Below are positions 8,339 through 16,183 of a DNA stretch of 64,000 bases, one piece after another; position 1 is the first letter of the stretch; the number at the start of each line of letters is the position of its first letter. A program made the translations under genes and the position numbers. The notes under the pieces were generated by a model that was not told the DNA's origin, made no database searches, and worked only from the letters and a program-made list of their open reading frames with translations. The stretch is from the NCBI RefSeq assembly GCF_001005295.1, contig NZ_LBMK01000002.1:880280-944279 (forward strand). The letters are read 5' to 3'. This stretch comes from Streptomyces yangpuensis. GTDB taxonomy: Bacteria > Actinomycetota > Actinomycetes > Streptomycetales > Streptomycetaceae.

Positions 8339-9106
8339 ATGACCATCTCTCTCGAAGTCTCCGAAGGCGTCGGCACCATCCGCCTGGACCGGCCGCCCAT
8401 GAACGCCCTGGACATCGCCACCCAGGACCGGCTGCGCGAGCTCGCGGTGGAGGCGACCGACCGGGCGGACGTCCGCGCGGTCGTCATCTACGGCGGCGAG
8501 AAGGTGTTCGCGGCGGGCGCGGACATCAAGGAGATGCAGACGATGGACCACGCGGCGATGGTCGTCCGGTCCCGTGCGCTGCAGGACGCCTTCACCGCCG
8601 TCGCCCGCATCCCCAAGCCCGTCGTCGCCGCGATCACCGGCTATGCGCTGGGCGGTGGTTGTGAGCTCGCGCTGTGTGCCGACTACCGGATCGCCGCCGA
8701 CAACGCCAAGCTCGGCCAGCCCGAGATCCTGCTCGGCCTGATCCCCGGCGCCGGCGGTACCCAGCGGCTGTCCCGGCTGGTCGGCCCCTCCCGGGCCAAG
8801 GACCTGATCTTCACCGGCCGGATGGTCAAGGCCGACGAGGCGTTCACCCTGGGCCTGGTCGACCGGGTGGTGCCCGCGGCCGAGGTGTACGAGCAGGCGC
8901 ACGCCTGGGCGGCCCGGCTCGCGCAGGGTCCGGCGATCGCGCTGCGCGCCGCGAAGGAGTGCGTGGACGCGGGTCTGGAGGCGGACATCGACACCGGGCT
9001 CACCATCGAGCGCAACTGGTTCGCGGGCCTGTTCGCCACCGAGGACCGTGAGATCGGCATGCGCAGCTTCGTCGAAGAGGGCCCGGGCAAGGCGAAGTTC
9101 GTCTGA
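8339..9106 (+). CDS. Enoyl-CoA hydratase/isomerase (crotonase family)
   Basis: A 255-residue cytoplasmic crotonase-fold enzyme, probably hydrating trans-2-enoyl-CoA in beta-oxidation or amino-acid degradation. The oxyanion-hole region is present (FAAGADIKEM; GYALGGGCELAL). Both Glu residues used by true hydratases are there: one in GGGCEL and one in GQPEILLG. The C-terminal helix (WFAGLFATEDREIGMRSF) is standard. Length is typical. It appears monocistronic: hairpins lie on both sides and no beta-oxidation partner is adjacent. Substrate chain length cannot be deduced. Confidence 0.9.
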   Translation: MTISLEVSEGVGTIRLDRPPMNALDIATQDRLRELAVEATDRADVRAVVIYGGEKVFAAGADIKEMQTMDHAAMVVRSRALQDAFTAVARIPKPVVAAITGYALGGGCELALCADYRIAADNAKLGQPEILLGLIPGAGGTQRLSRLVGPSRAKDLIFTGRMVKADEAFTLGLVDRVVPAAEVYEQAHAWAARLAQGPAIALRAAKECVDAGLEADIDTGLTIERNWFAGLFATEDREIGMRSFVEEGPGKAKFV

Positions 9107-9146
9107 GCCGTGGGCGGGTGGTCCTCCCTGGGGGTGGATTAGCCAG

Positions 9147-9165
9147 GCCTTAAGGCAGCCTTAAG
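9147..9165. promoter_or_regulatory. Palindrome GCCTTAAGGC plus repeated half GCCTTAAG
   Basis: The 10-bp perfect palindrome is at 9147-9156 and GCCTTAAG recurs at 9158-9165, an 11-bp offset of one helical turn. It lies between the hydratase and the ATPase genes; no regulator is assigned. Confidence 0.3.
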
Positions 9166-9171
9166 CGGAAT

Positions 9172-9197
9172 GAGTGATCAACTCCGTGTGATCACTC
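9172..9197. promoter_or_regulatory. Perfect 9-bp inverted repeat GAGTGATCA-N8-TGATCACTC
   Basis: The arms at 9172-9180 and 9189-9197 are exact complements. The outer halves AGTGA/TCACT resemble half-sites reported for BldD, but the spacing is not diagnostic. It could be an operator or an RNA hairpin. Confidence 0.4.
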
Positions 9198-9265
9198 CCG
9201 TGCGGTGCGTCATGCCAGGTCAGGTCAGGTTTTCAGGCCCCCTTGTTGCCTCCCGCATATGACAG

Positions 9266-9303
9266 AACACCCCCTTGGATTGGTTGAATCCGGGGGGTGT
9301 TTT
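9266..9303 (+). terminator. Strong hairpin with T run 48 nt upstream of the ATPase start
   Basis: AACACCCCC (9266-9274) pairs with GGGGGTGTT (9293-9301), with an inner GGATT/AATCC stem and a following TT. It may end hydratase transcripts or attenuate the next gene. Confidence 0.65.
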
Positions 9304-9350
9304 CCTGTGGAACGGCCCGGAGGAGTGGGCCTGCCCTCCATGATGGGTGC

Positions 9351-9863
9351 ATGGCGGGCCTGGAGGGTGTGGAACAGCCGCGGCAACGCGGTGGTGCTTC
9401 GGCGGTACGGCTCACGGCGGCCGTCGAGGAGGAACAGGGCCTCAAGGCGCTGGAGCTGTACGGCAACCCGGCCGAGGCCGAAGTGACCTTGCCGTCCATG
9501 CCCGAGTCGGCCGGCACCGCGCGGCGGCTCACCCAGTGCGTGGTGATCCGGCTCTGGGGCCTCTCGCCGCAGATCTCCGAGCACGCCGTCCTGCTGGTCT
9601 CCGAACTCGTCGGCAACGCGGTCCGCCACACCGGCGCCCGCTCCTTCGGCTTACGCATGCTGCGGCGGCGCGGCTGGATCCGGGTGGAGGTGCGCGACCC
9701 CTCGCGCGGGCTGCCCTGTCTGATGCCGGTCCACGAGCTGGACACCACGGGCCGCGGCCTCTTCCTCGTCGACAAGCTCTCCGACCGCTGGGGCGCCGAT
9801 CTGCTGCCCCGGGGGAAGATCACCTGGTTCGAGATGCGGGTCGCCGACCGCCAGAACGCCTGA
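9351..9863 (+). CDS. RsbW-like ATP-binding regulatory protein (HATPase_c_2)
   Basis: A 170-residue protein with a GHKL ATPase fold resembling anti-sigma-factor kinases. The N box is VSELVGNAVRHTG, the G1-like motif is VEVRDPS and the G2 box is TTGRGLFLVDKLSDRWG. An N-terminal extension (about 40 residues) precedes TLPSMPESAGTARRLTQ. There is no sensor, dimerisation/phosphoacceptor or membrane segment, so it is not a complete histidine kinase. Streptomyces genomes hold many such proteins, mostly without known targets. The ATG at 9351 is chosen over an in-frame GTG at 9297 because the latter lies inside the terminator-like hairpin; the start is uncertain. No cognate sigma or anti-anti-sigma gene is adjacent. 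Confidence 0.75.
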   Translation: MAGLEGVEQPRQRGGASAVRLTAAVEEEQGLKALELYGNPAEAEVTLPSMPESAGTARRLTQCVVIRLWGLSPQISEHAVLLVSELVGNAVRHTGARSFGLRMLRRRGWIRVEVRDPSRGLPCLMPVHELDTTGRGLFLVDKLSDRWGADLLPRGKITWFEMRVADRQNA

Positions 9864-9908
9864 AGCCCCCGGTTCGCCGTGTGGGGCGGGGCGGGGGCTT
9901 CATGGGAG

Positions 9909-9941
9909 TGCCGAGGATCGAAGGGGGTGTGATCCTCGGCA
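9909..9941. terminator. Perfect 11-bp stem TGCCGAGGATC / GATCCTCGGCA
   Basis: The arms at 9909-9919 and 9931-9941 enclose an 11-nt loop about 45 bp after the ATPase stop, consistent with a terminator. Confidence 0.6.
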
Positions 9942-9983
9942 TGGCGACTTCGCTCGGGTCAATGGGAAGTCGTGCTTTCGACT

Positions 9984-10058
9984 ATGACAGACGAGGGCTC
10001 GAACGCCAAAAGTCCCTACTTGGACATAAGTGTGCAAATCCCAAGACTTTCCAGCTAA
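9984..10058 (+). CDS. Possible 24-residue small ORF in the A+T-richer gap
   Basis: The ATG at 9984 opens MTDEGSNAKSPYLDISVQIP... and stops at TAA 10056-10058. It uses AAA, AGT, ATA, AGA and CTT codons that are rare in the neighbouring genes, so it is either chance, a relic or recently acquired. GGGAAG lies about 16 nt upstream, too far to be convincing. No family recognised. Confidence 0.15.
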   Translation: MTDEGSNAKSPYLDISVQIPRLSS

Positions 10059-10226
10059 ATCCTAGGTGAGGTGGGCCACTGGCCTCGCAATCCATGAATA
10101 ACTATCGACTGCTCTGAGTAAATCCTTGATCACGTGGCGGATGGGTGCCCGATCGGAGGCCGTCGATGAACGTCCCGAAATGGGTCAATCATTACCTTTC
10201 GGGTCATCCACCTCTTAAATGGGCGA

Positions 10227-11036
10227 GTGCTCTCACATCCAGGCCGCCGCGCGGCCCTGCGTGCGGCTCTGCGCGCGGCCGGACTCGCTGCGGCCGGCGC
10301 CGCGACGGCCGGTCTCACCGCCGGGTGCGGCCCGGGTCGTCACCCCTCCCGGACCACCTCCCCGCCCCCCGGCCCGGCCCGCGCCGCCGAGCCCGCCCGG
10401 GCGGCACCGGCTGCCCCGCGCCGGTTCCCCGGGCAGCCCGTCGAGATCGGCCACGGCCCCCGCGACCGCGACCGGGTCGCCCTCACCTTCCACGGCAACG
10501 GCGATCCCGCCCTCGCCCGCGCGGCACTGGCCGCGGCCGAGAAGGGCGGCGCGCGGGTCACCGTACTGGCCATCGGCACCTGGCTCGACGCCCACCCGGA
10601 CATGGCCCGCCGGATCCTCGACGGCGGACACGAACTCGGCAACCACACCCAGCGCCACCTCGCGATCAACGACATGACCGAGGCGGAGGCCTACGCCGAG
10701 ATCACCGGCTGCGCCCAGCGCCTCAAGCGGCTCACCGGCTCCATCGGCACCTGGTTCCGGCCCTCCCGGACGCAGTACGCGACACCGCTCGTCCGGAAAC
10801 TGGCCCAGCGGGCGGGCTACCCGCACGTCCTCTCGTACGACGTCGACTCCCTCGACTTCACCTCGCCCGGCGCCGCGGCCGTCCTGCGCACCGTCACCGG
10901 GACGATCCGGCCCGGATCCGTGGTGAGCCTGCACTTCGGCTACGCGGACACGGTCGACGCGATGCCTTCCCTCCTCGCAGAACTCGCGCGCCGCAAGCTG
11001 CGCGCGGTGACCACCACGGAGCTGCTGACGCCATGA
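10227..11036 (+). CDS. NodB-homology (polysaccharide-deacetylase-like) lipoprotein with altered catalytic motif
   Basis: A 269-residue exported protein with lipobox LTAGC (Cys about 34), a Pro/Ala-rich linker and a NodB-type domain. The metal-site motif 2 (GNHTQRHL, H-T-x-x-H form) and the TWFRPSRTQY strand are present. Motif 1, normally TFDDGP with catalytic-base and metal-binding Asp, reads TFHGNGDP. The remaining Asp could be displaced rather than absent, so activity (de-N-acetylation of cell-wall or other polysaccharide) is uncertain. The late motif SYDVDSLDF and the HFGYADTVDAMPSLL segment look normal. Its TGA overlaps the ATG of the next gene, so the two lipoproteins are translationally coupled. 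Confidence 0.78.
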   Translation: MLSHPGRRAALRAALRAAGLAAAGAATAGLTAGCGPGRHPSRTTSPPPGPARAAEPARAAPAAPRRFPGQPVEIGHGPRDRDRVALTFHGNGDPALARAALAAAEKGGARVTVLAIGTWLDAHPDMARRILDGGHELGNHTQRHLAINDMTEAEAYAEITGCAQRLKRLTGSIGTWFRPSRTQYATPLVRKLAQRAGYPHVLSYDVDSLDFTSPGAAAVLRTVTGTIRPGSVVSLHFGYADTVDAMPSLLAELARRKLRAVTTTELLTP

Positions 11037-12220
11037 AGACCACCCGCCTGACCCGGAATGCCGGCGTGCTGCTGGCCGGTCTGGTCCTCGCCGCCCTCTC
11101 CGGCTGCGGATCGGCAGACAGGAAATCCGCCGAGGCGCTCGGCACCGAGGGCCCGGCCGGGCCGGTCAAGGCCCAACCGGCCGCCCCGCCCGGACTCCCG
11201 GGCATGCCGCCCCTGCTGGACCCCAACGACGTCTACGCGGCGGACCGGCCGGGCAAGCTCTCCCCGGTGGTGAAGGACTTCCCGTCCCGCGTCTACGTGC
11301 CGAACACCAACTCCAACACGGTGTCCGTCATCGACCCCGCGACCTACAAGGTCATCGACACCATCCCGGTCGGGGTCCAGCCCCAGCACGTCGTGCCCTC
11401 CTGGGACCTGAAGACCCTGTGGGTCAACAACAACCGGGGCCACACGCTCACCCCGATCAACCCCGCGACCGGCGAGGCCGGCAAGCCCGTCGAGGTGCAC
11501 GACCCGTACAACCTGTACTTCACGCCCAACGGCAAGTACGCGATCGTCATGGCCTCGATGGACAAGGAACTGGTCTTCCGCGACCCCCACACCATGGACC
11601 GCGTGAAGACCGTCCCGGTGACCTGCTACGGCGTCAACCACGCCGACTTCTCCGCCGACGGCCGCTACTTCATCGTCAGCTGCGAGTTCTCCGGCGAACT
11701 CCTCAAGGTGGACACCGAGCGGATGGAGGTCGTCGGCCAGCAGAAGCTGCCCTTCGAGGGCGCGATGCCGCAGGACGTCAAGGTCTCCCCGGACGGCAAG
11801 ACCTTCTTCGTCGCCGACATGATGGCGCACGGCATGTGGGTGCTCAGCGGCGACACCTTCGAGACCCCCAAGCTGCTGCCCACCGGCGAGGGCTGCCACG
11901 GCCTCTACGTGAGCCGCGACTCCAAGGAGATGTACGTCTCCAACCGCGGCGAGGGCACCGTCTCCGTCTACAACTTCCCCCAGAAGAAGCTCACCAAGAA
12001 GTGGACGCTGCCGGACGGCGGCAGCCCCGACATGGGCGGCGTCTCCGCCGACGGCAAGGTGCTGTGGCTGTCCGGCCGCTACAACTCCGAGGTGTACGCG
12101 ATCGACACCGTGACCGGCAAGCAGCTCGCCCGGATCCCGGTGGGCGGCGGCCCCCACGGCCTCGCGGTGTACCCGCAGCCCGGCCGCTACTCGCTCGGCC
12201 ACACCGGGATCTTCCGCTAG
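11033..12220 (+). CDS. YncE/YVTN-type beta-propeller lipoprotein
   Basis: A 395-residue lipoprotein (lipobox LSGC, Cys about 24) whose body is a seven-bladed-type propeller of YVTN repeats: RVYVPNTNSNTVSVIDPATYKVIDTIPVG, then DLKTLWVNNNRG, PNGKYAIVMAS, ADGRYFIVSCEF, PDGKTFFVADMM, DSKEMYVSNRGEGTVSVYN and ADGKVLWLSGRYNSEVYAID. The start ATG overlaps the stop of the NodB-like gene (ATGA), implying coupled synthesis and perhaps a shared extracytoplasmic role. The family has no single reaction; propellers of this kind bind proteins or small ligands. No catalytic site recognised. Confidence 0.82.
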   Translation: MKTTRLTRNAGVLLAGLVLAALSGCGSADRKSAEALGTEGPAGPVKAQPAAPPGLPGMPPLLDPNDVYAADRPGKLSPVVKDFPSRVYVPNTNSNTVSVIDPATYKVIDTIPVGVQPQHVVPSWDLKTLWVNNNRGHTLTPINPATGEAGKPVEVHDPYNLYFTPNGKYAIVMASMDKELVFRDPHTMDRVKTVPVTCYGVNHADFSADGRYFIVSCEFSGELLKVDTERMEVVGQQKLPFEGAMPQDVKVSPDGKTFFVADMMAHGMWVLSGDTFETPKLLPTGEGCHGLYVSRDSKEMYVSNRGEGTVSVYNFPQKKLTKKWTLPDGGSPDMGGVSADGKVLWLSGRYNSEVYAIDTVTGKQLARIPVGGGPHGLAVYPQPGRYSLGHTGIFR

Positions 12221-12307
12221 ACGGTGCCCCGGGACCCGGGGGGTCCCGCCCGCCCGGGGTGCCGTTACGCTGGGCCGGTCAACAAGCACCAAGAAGGGGT
12301 GGACCCA

Positions 12308-12520
12308 GTGGCGGACATCGAGAGCGCACGGGCTACGTTCGACAGGTTCGACGTGAACGGTGACGGCTTCATCACGGCCGACGAGTACAGCGCCGCGATG
12401 CGCGCCATGGGCGACGCCCACGTGTCCCCGGCCGTCGCGGACTCCGTCGTCGCCTCCAAGGACGCCAACGGCGACAACCTGCTGAGCTTCGACGAGTTCT
12501 GGGCCTCCCTGAACAAGTAG
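12308..12520 (+). CDS. Small EF-hand calcium-binding protein
   Basis: A 70-residue cytoplasmic protein with two EF-hand loops: FDVNGDGFITADEY (ligands D/N/D/E pattern) near residue 15 and KDANGDNLLSFDEF near 50. Both loops have the acidic twelfth position, so both should bind Ca2+. The GTG at 12308 is chosen because GAAGGGG lies upstream and the resulting MADIESARATFDRF head matches known Streptomyces Cab-type proteins. It could buffer calcium or act as a small sensor. The partner is unknown. Confidence 0.88.
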   Translation: MADIESARATFDRFDVNGDGFITADEYSAAMRAMGDAHVSPAVADSVVASKDANGDNLLSFDEFWASLNK

Positions 12521-12525
12521 TCCCC

Positions 12526-12567
12526 CGCGCTGCCGCCCGGGGCCCGCGGGCCCCGGGCGGCAGCGCG
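12526..12567. terminator. Perfect 20-bp-arm bidirectional terminator
   Basis: The arms at 12526-12545 and 12548-12567 are fully complementary with only 2 nt between. It sits between convergent genes (EF-hand, plus; PadR, minus) and can serve both. Confidence 0.85.
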
Positions 12568-12589
12568 CGTCAGGCCGTGCCGGAGCGCG

Positions 12590-13147
12590 TCAGGCGCTCG
12601 GCCCGGACCCGTCCTCCATGTCACCGACCTCGGCGAGGGCCTCCTCCAGCCAGGTCAGCCAGAACGTCTCCAGGGCGATCCCGCCGTGCAGGACGAGCCG
12701 GCGCAGCCGGTCCTCCACGGCGTCGCGCCCCGGCGGGAAGTCCTTCGCCTCGATGGCCTCGTACTGCGCCAGCTGGCGCCGGTGCAGGTCCAGATGGCGC
12801 CGCAGCTCGGGGCCGAGCCCCTGCGGCCCCACGACGCCCGCCGCCCGGATCCGCAGCAGCAGCGGATCGCGCATCGGCTTGGGGTCCTGGCTCTCCGCGA
12901 CCCACCGGGCCAGCTCCGCGCCGCCCGCGGGCAGCACCTCGTACTCCTTCTTCTGCCCCCGCACGGGCACCTCGCTGGGCAGCGCCCGGATCAGCCCGGC
13001 CTCCTCCAGCCGTCCCAGCTCGCGGTAGATCTGCTGGTGCGTCGCCGACCAGAAGTACCCGATCGACTTGTCGAACCGCCGGGTCAGCTCCAGCCCGGAC
13101 GAGGGCTTCTCGAGCAGGGCGGTGAGGATGGCGTGCGGCAGGGACAT
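12590..13147 (-). CDS. PadR-family transcriptional regulator
   Basis: A 185-residue repressor-type protein. The N-terminal winged helix (MSLPHAILTALLEKPSSGLELTRRFDKSIGYFW...QIYRELGRLEEAGLI) is followed by wing residues (GQKKEYEVLPAGGAELARW) and a C-terminal all-alpha dimerisation region ending LTWLEEALAEVGD, the arrangement of the PadR/Vir_act_alpha_C class. Such proteins usually sense aromatic or hydrophobic compounds and repress a neighbouring efflux or detoxification gene. The nearest gene upstream is the degraded DHFR-family locus; no intact target is evident. The mRNA looks leaderless (TAGGAT 6 nt upstream). Confidence 0.88.
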   Translation of the reverse strand: MSLPHAILTALLEKPSSGLELTRRFDKSIGYFWSATHQQIYRELGRLEEAGLIRALPSEVPVRGQKKEYEVLPAGGAELARWVAESQDPKPMRDPLLLRIRAAGVVGPQGLGPELRRHLDLHRRQLAQYEAIEAKDFPPGRDAVEDRLRRLVLHGGIALETFWLTWLEEALAEVGDMEDGSGPSA

Positions 13148-13153
13148 GCCGTC

Positions 13154-13159
13154 ATCCTA
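13154..13159 (-). promoter_or_regulatory. Candidate -10 box TAGGAT for a leaderless padR-type mRNA
   Basis: Read on the minus strand, TAGGAT ends 6 nt before the ATG at 13147, with no ribosome-binding sequence between. Confidence 0.5.
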
Positions 13160-13313
13160 GGTTTGCGGGGACCCGGCCGGCGCGACCCTCTCCCACCCCG
13201 GCCGCCCCCGTACGGGCCAGGCCCGCCGGCGCCCGCCCCGCGGGCTGCGCACGCTGGTCTCCGCCCCGGACGGTCTCCAGGCCTTCGGGGGACGACACGA
13301 CTGGAGGAAGCCC

Positions 13314-13644
13314 GTGGAGCAGCTGCTGAGGGTCCAGAACTTCACCGTCTCGCGCGACGGATTCGGCCTCCTTCCACTTCGTCGACGACGACCCGGCCGC
13401 CGTCCTCGCGGCGGCCAGGGAAGCGGCGCGGGGCAAGGACGTCCGGCTCGGCGGCGGGGCCACCACCATCCGGGAGTTCCTCGACGCAGGCCTCGTCGAC
13501 ACCCTGCACGTGGCGGTCGCGCCGGTGGAGATCGGCTCCGGGGTACGGCTGTGGGAATCGCCCGGGGAACTGCTCGACCGCTTCCGTCTGGAGGTCGTGC
13601 CCAGCCCGAGCGGCGTGACGCACCACCTGTTCTGGCGCCGGTGA
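13314..13644 (+). pseudogene. DHFR-family (RibD C-terminal-like) gene with large internal deletion and frame change
   Basis: The locus keeps a good ribosome site (GGAGGAAG) and GTG start giving VEQLLRVQNFTVSRDGFG, the usual head of a dihydrofolate-reductase-like family. At about 13369 the sequence jumps to another frame encoding the usual tail: SFHFVDDDPAAVLAAAREAARG, VRLGGGATTIREFLDAGLVD, LHVAVAPVEIGSG and VTHHLFWRR, then TGA. Intact relatives, as I remember them, carry roughly 85-100 more residues between these blocks. The gene therefore looks inactivated by a central deletion out of frame. A hairpin at 13657-13685 still follows it. Confidence 0.75.
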
Positions 13645-13656
13645 CACGCCCCCGGC

Positions 13657-13685
13657 CGGCCCGGGGCGTACGAGGCCCCGGGCCG
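13657..13685. terminator. GC-rich hairpin between convergent genes
   Basis: CGGCCCGGGGC (13657-13667) pairs with GCCCCGGGCCG (13675-13685) around a 7-nt loop, between the DHFR relic (plus) and the AMIN-like gene (minus). Confidence 0.7.
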
Positions 13686-13690
13686 CCGGT

Positions 13691-14191
13691 TCAGTGCGCG
13701 ATGTCCACGACGAACCGCTCGGGCGAGTGCAGGCTGTAGGCGCGGTAGTAGGGGACGGTGTCGAAGGCGGCGCCGAAGGTCACGTACCCCTCGTAGTCGC
13801 CGGTCATGGCGAGCCCCTTGAGCTTGCTGAGGTAGATCTTCTGCAGCTTGGGGCCGTGGTAGACGCTCTCGCCCGCGTCGTTGTGCGCGGCGGCGGGGTT
13901 GAGGCGGATCTCCAGGAAATGCTTCCCGGCCAGCGGGACGGGCTTTCCGGACCCGTCGTACACGAGCTGCGCGACGGGTGTGACGGTCACCGTGGGGGCG
14001 TACCCCTGCAGGTCGATGACGATCCGGTCGAACGTGGCGTGCCCGCCCCAGCGGGCGTTCACGACGAGCGGGGTCGGAACCTGGGTGGAGGCGAGGGAGG
14101 AGGCCGAGGCGGGCGAGGCGAACGCGAGTCCGGCGGCGAGCAGCGCGCCGGAGGCCAGAGCCACGAACCGCCGGAGACGTGTGTGGATCAT
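13691..14191 (-). CDS. Secreted AMIN-like domain protein
   Basis: A 166-residue exported protein. A clear signal peptide (MIHTRLRRFVALASGALLAAGLAFASPASA) precedes a beta-rich domain with WGGHATFDRIVIDLQGYAPTVTV, LVYDGSGKPVPLAG, FLEIRLNPAAAH and SPERFVVDIAH, matching the AMIN-like family of actinobacterial secreted proteins. No catalytic residues are evident; related AMIN domains bind peptidoglycan. The ATG at 14191 is preferred because GAGGGGAC stands just upstream; an in-frame ATG at 14233 would only lengthen the head. It is transcribed alone, convergent with the relic at 13314. Confidence 0.75.
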   Translation of the reverse strand: MIHTRLRRFVALASGALLAAGLAFASPASASSLASTQVPTPLVVNARWGGHATFDRIVIDLQGYAPTVTVTPVAQLVYDGSGKPVPLAGKHFLEIRLNPAAAHNDAGESVYHGPKLQKIYLSKLKGLAMTGDYEGYVTFGAAFDTVPYYRAYSLHSPERFVVDIAH

Positions 14192-14282
14192 GATGTCCCC
14201 TCGATTCTCGAGAGACGGGGACTGATGGCACATCCTGGGACGCCATGGCGGACCCCCCGGTTCCGCCCACCGGGAACGCAGC

Positions 14283-14311
14283 GGGGGCCGGGCGTACGCC
14301 GCCCGGCCCCC
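14283..14311 (-). terminator. Terminator hairpin after sdaA
   Basis: GGGGGCCGGGCG (14283-14294) pairs with CGCCCGGCCCCC (14300-14311) across 5 nt, about 20 bp past the sdaA stop on the minus strand. Confidence 0.8.
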
Positions 14312-14331
14312 GAAGCGTCACGCGTGTGCGG

Positions 14332-15714
<1,383 letters not shown>

Positions 15715-15769
15715 GGTGGCGGACTCCCTTGTCTGCTCGTGGGGTGGGAGGGGGCAGGAGGGGGATTGT

Positions 15770-15784
15770 TCGGACTATGTCCGA
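15770..15784. promoter_or_regulatory. Candidate operator TCGGAC-TAT-GTCCGA upstream of sdaA
   Basis: A 6-bp palindrome with 3-nt centre lies 56 bp upstream of the sdaA start. Read on the minus strand its centre overlaps CATAGT, a plausible -10 box, so a bound protein would block the promoter. The shape suits a GntR- or IclR-type dimer, but the regulator is not identified. Confidence 0.4.
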
Positions 15785-15931
15785 CAGACGAGCTTATCGC
15801 GGCGCGGTGAACGACCCGGCTGCCGGAAGGAGTGGGAAGCGTTACGCCGATGTGGCGGGCCGGGGCCGGGGCCGGTGGCCGCACCCCCCGGAGACATGGG
15901 GAAAGGGGTGAAGGGGAGCGGGCAAAGGGGG

Positions 15932-15969
15932 AAGGGCCCGGCCCTGTGCGGTGACCAGGCCGGGCCCTT
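15932..15969 (-). terminator. 12-bp perfect-stem terminator for the glyA transcript
   Basis: AAGGGCCCGGCC (15932-15943) pairs with GGCCGGGCCCTT (15958-15969) across 14 nt. In the minus direction it is followed by CCCCCTTT. It lies beyond the MITE-like element relative to glyA. Confidence 0.8.
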
Positions 15970-15980
15970 CCATGCCCACC

Positions 15981-16183
15981 GCTGGGTTCTGTCGTCAAAG
16001 TAGCGCCGGTCAGGCCCGCGGTGTCCGGTGCCATGGGGTCTCCCCAGGCCCGCAGGGCCGAGGGGAAGCCTCGCAAGGCGGAGGGGCGCCCGAGTACTGG
16101 ACGTACTTGGGCGCCCCGACAACGCGGCGAGGTGCGGTGCCGGGCGCCGCGGGCCAGGCGGGACTTTGACGACAGGGCCTAGC
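15981..16183. mobile_element. 203-bp MITE-like element with terminal inverted repeats, directly after glyA
   Basis: CTGTCGTCAAAGT (15989-16001) and its exact complement ACTTTGACGACAG (16163-16175) bound a non-coding segment. Similarity of the ends extends outward (GCTGGGTT versus GCTAGGCC when read inward) and inward (NNCGCC), giving about 27-bp imperfect termini. Inside, GGGGCGCCC-N-AGTAC (16083-16097) pairs with GTACT-N-GGGCGCCCC (16103-16117), a strong cruciform. The outer end abuts the glyA stop codon (complement of 16184-16186). It encodes no transposase. Similar short repeats recur in Streptomyces genomes as I recall; no copy number can be given here. A target duplication is not obvious. 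Confidence 0.65.

Larger units (their letters stand above)
9864..10226. other. 363-bp gap with hairpins and an A+T-richer core
   Basis: It holds an AAGCCCCC/GGGGGCTT stem just after the ATPase stop, the 11-bp stem at 9909-9941, and a stretch from about 9975 to 10140 visibly richer in A/T than its surroundings (AAATCC, ATAAGTG, GAATAACTAT). CCCGAAA (10174-10180) and TTTCGGG (10197-10203) form another possible stem, and TTAAAT at 10215-10220 ends 6 nt before the next start. A tiny ORF at 9984-10058 is listed separately. No clear RNA family recognised. Confidence 0.5.
15715..15980. other. sdaA promoter region and glyA terminator
   Basis: This 266-bp part of the 469-bp sdaA-glyA gap holds a candidate operator (15770-15784), G-rich low-complexity sequence and the strong hairpin at 15932-15969. 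The rest of the gap is the MITE-like element. No gene seen. Confidence 0.6.

Noticed and set aside
10145..11032. Upstream extension of the propeller lipoprotein into a 691-residue protein, including MNVPKWVNHYLSGHPPLKW
   Set aside because: The added part is the out-of-frame reading of the NodB-like gene; the ATG at 11033 has a lipoprotein signal directly after it.
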